The notes beneath the pieces were generated by a model. The model was not told the DNA's origin. It did no database searches and saw only the letters and a list, made by a program, of their open reading frames with translations. DNA of 64,000 nucleotides from assembly GCF_001625305.1 (NCBI RefSeq), contig NW_017802379.1:248001-312000 (forward strand). The letters are read 5' to 3'. The translations under genes were made by a program, and so were the position numbers. Source of the DNA: Branchiostoma belcheri (taxonomy: Eukaryota > Chordata > Leptocardii > Amphioxiformes > Branchiostomatidae). Positions within the stretch are counted from its first letter, which is position 1. Each line of letters starts with the position of its first letter. Shown in pieces: positions 27,201-39,200 of this stretch.

Positions 27201-30200
27201 GTGTTCTTAAGCTAGGTGTTACTGGTTTACTGTGTTCTGAAGCTAGGTGTTACTGGTTCAATAAAGCTAGGTGTTACCGAAACAGTCAGCCAAAACATGA
27301 CCAGTAGGAAGCACACATGATACACAGACAAGACTAAACCCTAAACTTCCTGCTCCCCAGACCTGACCAGTGCCTACCTGGTTACATTCGTCACACAGCA
27401 GGAGTCTGTCCTCCTCGCGCTTCTTGCGGCAGACCTTACACTTGGCGTTCTCGGCCGACTTGTCCCACTTGATGCAGGCGTCCAGTATGCCCATCAGCAC
27501 GTGGAGGCGCGACATCGTGGAACACTCCGCCGTCGCCTGCCGCCACGACTCCACCTCACGCGGCTCGTACAGCTGCACCTCCTGAGCAAAGAAAAACAAA
27601 CAAAAACATCAACTTCTAAACATCAACATGTAGTCCTGTAGTTAGCGACCATGCCACTGGAGAATGAGAGTTCCTGTTTGCTGACACTCAACAGACATGC
27701 ATCCTATTGGAAAGGGTCACAGTCCTTGGGATGGGACGTTAGGCTGTAGTCAAGTGTTCATTGTGCTTGTTGAAAAGTGCTAGGAGTATAATATACCTGT
27801 AACTACTGTACATAGCATCTGTCTTCTCTGCGACAGATTACTGTATGATCTGAGGGGTCACCATGTCTACACACACAAAAATTGTACATTTTCACCTTTT
27901 CTTCATCATCCTCTTCCTCCTCATTTTCCTCTTCTTCTTGCTCCTCTTTCTCTTCCTCTTTGTTCTCCTCCTTGTCATCTTCTTCTGTCTTGGGTTCTTT
28001 TGGTTTCTTCTTCTGAGGTGCCATCATACCTGGTAAAGAAAGATACCGAATTCAGCAAAAATTGAAAATTCAACAATCAACAGAGCCGGACTAAATGCCA
28101 TAAGCATTCAACAGAGACATGTATAGCTTTAAAAACAACTACATATGTACAAAAACTGGGAAGAACATGTTTGTGTGCAATAAAAAATTATTCTTCCCAA
28201 TCAACTCCAATGGTGACATTCAAATAGACAGGTACTCTTTCCAAGTGCTCTTGTGACTTGCATTTAGATATGCTTTTTGGCCAATGGTAACCACAGGAAA
28301 GCTAAGACAACCGTTCTCACCTTTAAGGAACTTCTGCAGCACCCCTCCCTGCACCTCCACCAGCAGACAGCCCAGCTCTGACATCTTGTCTGTCTTCTCC
28401 AGACGCTTCAGCCACTTGGCCGGGTTCTCTACTCCTCCTAAACCTCCCTTCTCCAACTGGGCAAGAAAAAAGACGGTTACCATCCCTTTCTATATCTTCA
28501 CAGACTGATTTTTGCGCGTCAAAATTACGGATTGTGGAAAAAAAATGTCCATGATGAGCGGCCAAACTCCCTCAACTAAAGGAAATACGTACACTGGCTA
28601 GAGCACTGGTTATAATGTTCAAAACACCCCACCTTAGTCTCTATCTCCTCCAGGTCCCTCTTGTAGGCATCCAGCAGCTCCTGGTCTCCGTCTGAACTCC
28701 TCAGCTGCTGGTTCCTTTTGGAGTAGTTGTTCAGCGAAGACTTGATGTCCTGATTATTAAAACAACAAAACAATTATATACTTCAGACTATGTACAAGTA
28801 CATGTATTTGTTTAGACATAACTCAAACCAACTAAGTATAAACACTGCACAGAAAGACTGAGGGCCATACAATCATGAGATGGCCATGTAGGCTCTTCCC
28901 AGCGACAACACGTATTCCTTGTTCCTACAGCAGTTACAACATCAATTTGGACCTTGACAAAGACAATACTCTTGTCACTGATTTTTTTTCTTTCAAAAAC
29001 AGGCAGTAAATGACCAACGAGATCCACTACTTAAGTCAGTGTCCAGAGTTTGTAATGAGAGTTAATATGTTGGGTTGGTTGTGTACAATGTACTCCTCCA
29101 TGGCTGTATCACCTGATATCTTTTCTCCAGCTCCTCCTTGAGTTGTGACTCCCTGATGCCCTGAGTTCCCAGGTTCTGCATCAGTTTGTCCACCTCGTCT
29201 TTCTTGGAGTACAGGAACCAGAGGTTCTGCCCCAGGGGAGGGTGGGTCTTCTCAACACCTCGGTGTTTCTTCACTGTATGCAAGTTTGAACAAGCACATA
29301 TGTAGGGCTGCACTGCAGCTATGAATAATGTGTAACTATGAATAGTACACAATGTGTATAAATCTGAAGAATGTAAGCCTTCATGTGTAAAAAAATTTTT
29401 TACTTGTAATGCTTGACATTGACAGCTTCACAATCCTGTGTTGAACAGCACACAACATGCAGTTGCTGACGCACACACTCTCACGCAATCACACAATCAT
29501 ACACACACTCACACCGGCATGCACACACACGCAAGCACACTTGCATGAGGACATATAAACCGACTGTACAACGTTTCACCACTCAGGTCTAGGGTCGGCA
29601 GTTTTTCTAGGGTCAGTCAAGAAAAAGGAAACAACATTTTTTTCCTAGGCCCAGTACAAGGTGAATGTGACTGACCTCTCTCACTGCGGACAGTGCTGGC
29701 TTCACTGGTCACACTCTGGACCTCGCTGACAGACTCCACATCAGACTCCTCCTCCTCCTCTTCTTCCTGCTGACTCTTCTTCTTCACAGGTGAGTTGGGT
29801 AATGTTACCTGTGACAGGTGATTCATAAGGTAAATAACCAACAAAAATTGTTGCAAAACGAAAGAAAACAAAACATGCGATGAATTTTCATGATTACAAG
29901 CGTTTCTGTTTACAAGCCTTGCAAAGTGCTATTCAAATAAATTTCGTTGGGGCATATTCAATGCAACATAAATTTGCAGCCCTGTGTGTAAGGTCAGGCA
30001 GAGGAATGCAAGGTAATGTAGGGGAATGCTCTGGTGTAAGTAAAACAAAAGCTTACTGTCTTGTGGTCACACCTATGACAAGTACCACTGTATTGAGGCC
30101 ACCTCATTTTGCACTGAAACAGCTATTCCAGACTCTTATGTATCAGCATTACCAAGTCTAAGCCCCTCGCTGCAAATAGACAGTAGTCGGCCCCTCAAAC

Positions 30201-33200
30201 ACTGTGTTTTATTTACCTGATATCCCATAGACTCATGTGCCCAGCCCTTCTCCACATACAGGCCTGGAGTCTGGGGGGAGAACAGCCAGTACTTGTTGTG
30301 GTGCCGATCTGTCCCAACATGCTGCCATCTACAAGCAAAGAAAATCACTTTTACTCCATAAATATAGTACAGAACGGTACAGTCAAAACTGCCTAAGAAG
30401 ACCACTCAGAAGACCGAGAAAATCTGGTCTATCTGGAAACGTTGTCATTATAGACAGGATTCTTAAAACTTGTATGTATATTGACCAGGTGGTCCTTACG
30501 TAGATGTGGTCACTAGTATAGGTTTGTTCATGGGTTTTTTTCAAATGCAAGATTTGACTATAACAGTTTTTACTGTCAAAGGTTTGACTGTAACAGTTTC
30601 TAAACAGAGTACTTAAAATTAGTTAAAAGTGTGGTAGCAGTAAGGGCCAAGAACTTCCTTCTCAAAGAAATATTTTCATTTTGTGAAGGCAGACAATGTC
30701 AATAGTTTCCCTGTGAATTCTGGATCATCCCTGAGATATTCTTCTCACCTGAGTGTGCGTCTGGCCTGGGCGATCCCCTCCTCAAACCTGGTCTTGAAGG
30801 ACTGCTCCTCCCGCTCCTTTCTCATCTTCTCCATCTCCTTCTCCCGCTCTTCCCGGTCTCTCTTCTCTCGCTCTGCCTTCTCCTAAACACAGCAATAAGG
30901 AACGGATTCAGGTTATTGCAAAACAGTTCTTCTTGTAAGTTTACGGATATGATGTTATGTCTATGGTTATCATCAAAGTTCATCTATGTTGGTAGTAATC
31001 GTAGTAAAATGTTGAACTTTATTCCAACACAAGAATTACAGATATCAAATTTTCAACGACCACTGTCGCCTTCATCAGGATAATCAATGACCAATCCCTT
31101 CGAAACCTAATATCACGAGATTTATGGTCACAGACATAATTTGATCTGTGTAATCCTCGTGTTGGAATTAAGTCCAACATTTTACAGTGTTATGTCTATG
31201 CATTTATGTTTATAGATTTGTCAGGGCTTCATTCTGTTATAATAATCTCACCAACCTTCTGAGCCTGTGCTGCTAAAACTCTTCTCCTCCTAACGATAGA
31301 GGCCAGGTCTCCATCATCCTCCATCGGTACCTCCTGCTCTTCTTCTTTCTTATCTTCATCTTTCTTCTTTGAGCCCTTCTTCTCCTTTTCTCCCTCCTTC
31401 TTGTCCTCTCCATCTGAGGGCAAAAATGATAAGTCATGGGAGGAAACTGCATGTAACTTGTTTCAAGTCTACAGGTTATTTTACTTCAGTGTGTTTTTTT
31501 TTACACACTGCTGACAAATTTCTGATGCCATTTTTTTTCTTTCTTTATTATGATCTTTATGATCAACAGCATATCACAGCAACAGGCTGAATTGCATACT
31601 TTTCTAGAGATAATGTTCATGTTTACAACATTATCCTTTCAAGCCAGCTTGAGTACAATAGCCTCTACCAGGCTTTGGGAAGCGGCTGGAAAGAGTAGAA
31701 ATTGGCCAGATGATATGCCAGGGGAGTTGCGCAGCGCTGAGAGAACAGTTTGCAGCACCTGTGCCAATACTTCTGTGTAAATGTCATGTACTCACCACCC
31801 TTGTCCTTCTTCTTCTGTTTCTCCTCCTTGCGCTTGACTTTCCGTTCCTTCAGCACCTGGATTTTCTCCTTCCACAGCTCGGCTGCCTTCTGCTGTTTCT
31901 CCTGGATGTGATCTTCCACGGCGTAGGACATCATCACCTGGTGGAAAAACATCAATCTTTGCAACTGTCTTTTGATTCACAGAAGGTATTGACAAAAATC
32001 TATAACAGGTTTGAGTTGACTTCATACACTTTTATATCTTTTTCACAGAAGGCATTTTGCTAGAGTGTAAACCACTAGTGTAAAATAAGATTTGTAACAT
32101 TAATAATCACTAAATGTTTTCTTCTTTTTTGTACACTTAATCCAATTATAAAACATTTTTATACGACTCCTCACATTTTATCTTCAGCTAAACATACAAC
32201 TGAAAAAAAAGCTATTTTTACAACGCTAAGCTACCATTATGACTCTCTAAAAGGTTTGACCCCTGACCTTGTGTGTAAGTGCCACCAGGATCTCCAGTTT
32301 CTCCTGCGGCTCCAGCTCGTGGAACTCTGTCGTCTCCAGCTTCTCCAGGAGTTCTTCACTCACTTCGTCTACATCTCTGTATGAACAACACAGAAACACT
32401 GCTTAGAGACCATGCAATCCTATACACACATCTGTACACAAACTACAGAAACACAGGAGAGACCACCTCATACACATCTCTGTGCAAACAGCACAGAAAC
32501 ACAGGTTATAGACCTATCAATAGCACAACATTGAACATTGATACAAAACTATTGATATAAAAAATGATATTTCTTTGGCTGCAGAAGAACAGATGACATA
32601 TCTTATCATCCTTGACTGGCAAACTATCATGTCAGTCTTCCTACTGTGCCCTTTATTCAGAAAGTACTGATTTCACGGCCACAACAAAAGATCAATCCCA
32701 GAGTGCTACCATCATCTTTTGAGATAGAAGGATGCCGACCTAGCTACTGATTTCATAAAAATAAAGATACATGAAATGTTGTACAAGCAAATATATTCAT
32801 AGTCTAAATATTGATGCTTTCTTATAAACATCTACCTGATCTTTTCCTCGTCTTCCTCATCACTCTCTTCTTCTTCCTCCTCCTCCTCCTCATGTTTCTT
32901 GAGACAGAGTCGGACCAGTTCCGAGGCAGAGTGCATGGTTACCGGGATGTCTCCAAGGGCCACGCCCACCTCCTTATGGTCCTCCATAATGTCATCCTGT
33001 GAGAAACACACAAGATTACATTCAACTTTTGCAAGGAAGAGATGATTAAATAAGTCTTTGGTGACAGAGCCAGAAGTTGACTATTCCTTTATTTCTAACA
33101 CCATGATTCTGTGTCAGTTAGGAATGTTAGAGTTTAACACTTAAGTAAAGAACACAGCAACTTGAAGTCTACATTACACAATTTGCCTACATTCCACATA

Positions 33201-36200
33201 ATGGAAAAGCAATGTGATGGAAAGGACAAGCAAGAGACAGTGCTGTCTTAATTTTCGTGACACCCCTTGCAAAGTTGCAAACACTTTTTACTTTCTGCAA
33301 ATCATATTCAAAGACAAATCAAACTCTACTGCTGGATAAAAATTACGGACTACTCGAGTTACATCACTAAAATGAACTGCTTTCTGCAAGTCACTTTTAA
33401 CTTCCTGCACATATCACAGCTATCCCACCTGCAGGAGTGTCTGTGACAAATCAAACTCAAATACTACTGGATAAACTACTGCTTTTCAACATCACTAAAC
33501 TGAACTGATTTCTGCAATTCACTTCCTGCACATATGAAAGCTCTCCCACCTGTAGGAGTGTCTGTAGCAGGATGACCAGCACCCTGGCCAGGTAGGCGAA
33601 CCCCTCCCCTCCTGCCACCAGAGCCTTCATGATGGCGTCTGTGGTGACAGGGTAGTTATCCTCCGGCATCAGGAGCTGGTAGTAACAGCTGATGAACTCC
33701 ACAACCATCGCAACGTCACCGAACAGGGTGTTCGGCAAACCTGCAGGGGAATAGGTCAAAACAACACTTTATACAATATACATGTGTAGAATGAGAATTC
33801 TGGTGTCCAGAAGGAAAAAGAAGGAGGGGAGGCTAAGCAATGACTTGGAAAAGGATGGCTGAGTGGGACCTTGCAGAGATGGGATACACATGGAAGAGGT
33901 CACAATGGATAAGATTGTGGAAGACCGCCAAGCCATGCAAAGAAATGCGGCAAAGATGATCATGTAAAAAAAATGTATAGACATTCCAAGGGGACATTAT
34001 TTGTCATGTGCATGTTGATAATTTGACTTTTACTATATTTTTGAGGAATTGCTTTTTTCTGTATAAGCCGAAACTGACTCTTACACGGTGGCCAGAGACA
34101 TTTTAACACATGAAGTCTGTTGACTTTTTTTTCTGTTCATTTATGTTTGATTTTTGAAGGTATAAAGAAGAGTATGACACTGACAATACCTTCAGGCATG
34201 GGCACAGGAACAGGCTGGGGAAGTGCTTTCAACTTCAACTCCTGGTCCTCAAACCGCTTCGACTTCTCTTCCTTCTCCTTCTTCTTCTCCTCTTCTCTCT
34301 GCTTCTTCCTCTCCTCCTTCTTCTTCTCCAACTCCTTCTTCCTTTCCTCCTTCTTCTGCTCCAAGAACTGCGCCTTCTCCGCTTCCGACATCTTCTTGAA
34401 CCGTTCCTTTTCCTTCAGCTTCTTGTGTTTCTCGAGAATCTCGGCCCTCACTTCTAGGGGCGCGTTCTTGAGAACAGCTACAGGGAATTCCTTACACACC
34501 TTCCACAGGAGGTAACCATACTTGGACCTTTTGTCAGAGGTTTGATCAGAGGGTGTGGTCACCCCTTTCTTCATCTTCACAAGCTTCTTGATCATTGCTG
34601 GTTGCCATGGAGACTTAGGTGTCCCTGGCTGCTTCTTCGGAGTGCCTGATTTTTTGGGAGTTGTTGCCTTCTTTGGAGATCCTTTCTTTGGAGTGCCTGA
34701 TTCTCCCTTTTTCTTCTTTAAATCAAACAGAGTCATCTGTTTTAGTGCCTTCTTTCCACCAGGAGTTTTCTTTGGTGACTTTTTAGCTGCACTTGCTTTT
34801 TCCTTGGCTGTTTGCTTCTTGGGACTTTTTCGTGCCTTCTTCGTCGGGCTGGAAGAATCTGATAAAGACTTTCTCTTTAGTTCGTTCAGGGGAATGTCGT
34901 CATCAGAGCTGTCTATGGTGATTTCATCTGACGAACTTGACTGCTTAGTTGGCGTTTTCTTTTTCTTCTTTTCTATAAGAATGTACCTGCTCAGAGGAGC
35001 ATCGTCTTCTGAGTCTGTGGAACTCACGGCTTTCTTCTTGGTCGCACTTTTGGGAGTTCTCTTCTTCTCTGGAATGGTTGCCTTTTTCTTCGCGGATGTT
35101 GTTGCAGCTGGCTTCTTTGCGGTTGACTTCTTCTCAGCTTTTACTTTTTCTGTTTTAGGAGACTTTGGTGTCTTGGGAGATGCCGGTGTCTTCCCCACCC
35201 CGTTTACAGCTATGACTTTGGGAGACGGTGGTGGGCTCTTCGCTGAAGGAGAAACTGGCCCGTTCGACACCTTTTTGAGTGGAGAAGAAATCACCTTCAC
35301 TTTGGGTTTCAAAAAGGCCTCCAGTCCGACCTTTGGTTGTGTTAGACCCCTGTCTTGTTTCCTCTTCTTGGCGCTGGATTCTGACGAATCAAGTGACTTC
35401 CGTTTCCCGAGGTTTACAAAGGGACTGACCGGACTGGGCGGCACGACTCTCTTTGGGGAGACCAGAAAGTCTGAGAATTTACTGGGAAGATTGTACTTCT
35501 TCACGCATTCTTCGTCCACCACCCATGGGCTGTTTGGTCCCTGCCCGCTACGCATGGCATAGGAACGGATGAACAGCTGCACAAACTCTCGAGACGGGAT
35601 TCTCTCCACGCGGTGAAGGTCAACGGCAGGGATGAGGCTGATGACCTTGGCCTCACCAGCGATACGCACGTTGTACTTGTAGGGAAGCAGACTGGACTTC
35701 TTGGGGGTTCCTACAGCAAGCAACACAAAATAGACAGTGGCGTGAATATTTTAATGAAAGCTCATCTGTGTTGGCATAATCCAAAGTTTAAGCCTTGGTT
35801 CTGTGAACAGTTTCATCAGGTTGGTAAATTACTGAATAAAAAGACTCTTTAGCAGTGACACCTGTGCTGTGCAATTGAACAATTCAGAATTGCCAGACGG
35901 TAACCGAAATGCTGGCTGAATAAAACACTCGGTGGTGTAAAAAAAGAGTCTCCTTATTCAAAACAGACAGTGGGTTGTAAGAGAAAGAAGCTGCCCTTTT
36001 GATTTTTCTAAAGTCAATTCTTAAAAGTTCACAAGACATAAAAAATGTCAGCCAGTAACAGAAACATCAAACACTGGTCACCTCAATTTTGGAATGTCAC
36101 TTTCCGAATTTCGAGACAGCTATGTTGAAACCCCTGATTTTCAACTTTGTTATTCCTGGATGTACAGTGAACTTTTGCATACCATTGGAAAGATCATGCT

Positions 36201-39200
36201 ATCTTCAGTACCAGGTTGCTTTTTTATGGTCATAATGTATAAATTTATCAAGATATTTGACTTTAAAAATTGCAAGCCTGGTGGTCTCGAATACACACCG
36301 CCAGGCTCAACAGCTTAGCCTGGCAGTCCTAAACTTTAGCCCGCGGTCTGAGTTAGCCAGCCCGCATCCAGACCGCATCCAATTAGCCTCATGAACACCC
36401 CATGAAAACCACTGAATTAATGAGAATTCACATCTTCACACCTGTGTAATTAACAAGTTTGTGATAAATTCATGAGAGGTCTGGGCTCAATGGTTAGCCC
36501 GCGGGCCTGAACAGGCCTGGCGGTCTGTGGACAGGCTGGGCTGATGATTAGGCCTTATGATAGAGGACCTTCAGACTTTAACAACACCAAACAGAAAGTG
36601 GGAAACAAAAATATGCTTCCAGATTGATGATAGTTTACACATAGTTTGTCACTTCATATTAATAAACACCCTTCACATTTTCAGCTAATATTTTCAATAT
36701 CAAAGCATTTAAAATAAGTGATTGCATATTATTGACAAGTATGATGTACTGGTATGAATGATCATGATAACTTTCAATTAGTTTCATGAATATTCATTTT
36801 GAAAATTTTCTGTTTGAGGAGGTGGATTTGGCTCCTGTTGTGCTACCTGGGCTGATACCTGGGCGGGGTGTAACATTTGTGTAACGGTTATGACTAAAAA
36901 AGATCAGATAGCATCATAAAAGACCCTTGTCTCAGCAAGAACACTTCATATTTAATAGACCTGATTGGTTGTGGTGTTGGAAGCTAACTTTTGAGGACAC
37001 TTCATGGTCACTTACAGTTTCTGTTTGGCAGGTATAGTCCAATCTGTCCTACTATGGATATGGGCAACTCCCCTGGCCAAATCCCTTTGAAACATCATGG
37101 GGTAGAAATTTTTTTTTTTTAAGAATGAAGACCTTCATTGCACATTTCTGCCACACTTGGCTAAGTACAGGTCACAACAAAACAAGATGAATGGACATGG
37201 TTAACAGATAAACAATAACTCCATGGAAACATTTATAATTAAAAGGAAAATATTTGGAGTTTTAGTGCCATAATCCTGCCAGGTATAAGCCTCAGCCGAT
37301 GTACACTGAAAACATAAAAAGCAAGGATCCTCAATTTGCAACATGAACTTGCTTTCAGTGCAAGGAGTTGTACAAATACAATGCTTTAGGAAATTATTGT
37401 TACATTTTCTTTTGTAATTATTCTGTTCCAGTGCACCTTTGTTATGCGGGTCATACCTCAGGTCACCTATTGTTCCAGGCATGCAAATGACCACTGTCCA
37501 ATTATCAAATTAGAGAGTCTGGTCGGGCTACCCTGACATGGGTGACATGGTCTTTGTAGCTTGCACTGGGTAGCTCAATAGCCCGAAAAAATATCCTATC
37601 AGAAAATCTCATGACATTGAATGACAGTGTCAGATGGCCTGGGTTCACACTGTGAGAACCATGTCTTGGCCAAATCTTTCTATCCCACAACTAGTTTTTA
37701 GTATCATTATGATGATTAGATTAGATTTAGATTATTAACAAAAAATTAATGATGAGAATCTTTACAGGATTTGTAATAAGTCTAAACAAGGACATTATAC
37801 ACACTGCGTATAATGTCCTTGGTCTAAATTACAATTAATTGGAAGTGCTTGCCCAAGGCCTAGAGTCAATTCTATATTGCTATATTCCACATTACAAATT
37901 GTAACCATTTCGAAATAAAAAAACCACCATGTTTCTAGATAATTTCAAAAGTATAATTAAAAAAAATAGAAAATTTTCTAATTGTTACAATATTTGTGAA
38001 ACATCTCAAATAGATATGAAAAGAGCTGTTCATTCAGTTTGAATATTTCCCAAAAATTTAGGAACAGAACGTAAAATGCTGTACAGCACAGGATGTACAT
38101 GTATAATAGCAGACCAGGTAGCCTGGGTGTAAGAAACAGGGGCGAGCTGTAGCGCCTATAAACCCCCCACTGTTACATGGCAGTGTTCGAAATACCTGTC
38201 TGCAGTCTGCAATTTGCAGATAGATTTTCAAGATTGCAGAAGAAAAATTTATACAATCTGCAATTTTGCAGAAGGAAAAATAGGCTGCAGATTCAATAGT
38301 TTTCAATTTAGCAAACTAGAACTCTCTGGCCCCAAGGACAGACGACCTGTTTTGAAGCAACAGGAGCTTCTTCACTAATTTGCATCATCCTTGTCTTGAC
38401 TTGTCTATCTTTTGTTTCCCTTTGGACTTACAAAAATTTGTCTTCACTAATTTGCATATGAATCAGTAGCGAATCAATAGTTTGTGCTAAAAAACCTACA
38501 ATTCTCTAAGTGTCACTGACGAAAGGTAGTAGTCTGACTGTTTCAGGTAGCACCAAAATAATATCGAGTTGCATAAGAGTTAAGTGCTGTTTTTTTGGTG
38601 TGTCTTTTATTAGTATGTTGTGTGGAAGGGTGATATGTAGGTGTGATTACTAGTACATTTAGTATGATTTTAGTTGTAGCAGCTTGTAGTGGGAGACAGC
38701 GGTGAAAGACCCGTGAAGATACCAGTAAATGATAAATTTTCTGTGGAGAAGGATCTATAAAGTTTGAAATTAAAAAGAGTGGTACTTTAAACTTAAAAGA
38801 ATTCCAGTAATGCTACAGATTTACAAAGCTATATATGATGTAAAAAAGACATTAATGGTTTGAGAAGGTTGTAGTATGGAGGCTTGTGTATTTGCAGGAA
38901 GTATTTTCAAATTGCAGAACAAAATTTTGACTCTTCTGCAATATTGCAGAGCGCTGAAAAAAAGTATTTCGACCACTGCATGGGTACCAGACTGCTGCCA
39001 GGCTAGCTCCTTGGCTCCTGGAGGGCCAACATTTGCCCAAGGAAATGTCACCATAGAGTGATAATAGACATCCCTCAATAAGCCTATGAATTACATTGTG
39101 AAGGCTTGTTATCCCCTAGACACAAAGAACAGTTTCTTTAAAAATGGGTGACAAAAGGGGAGGGGAGGTGATTATGATAAAATTAACAAGTTCTAACTTC

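Noticed and set aside
34555-35562. 335-codon plus-strand open frame
   Set aside because: Antisense to the large Lys/Ser-rich BAZ1B exon; the Phe/Leu-rich translation is typical of the reverse of AAG/GAG-rich coding sequence.
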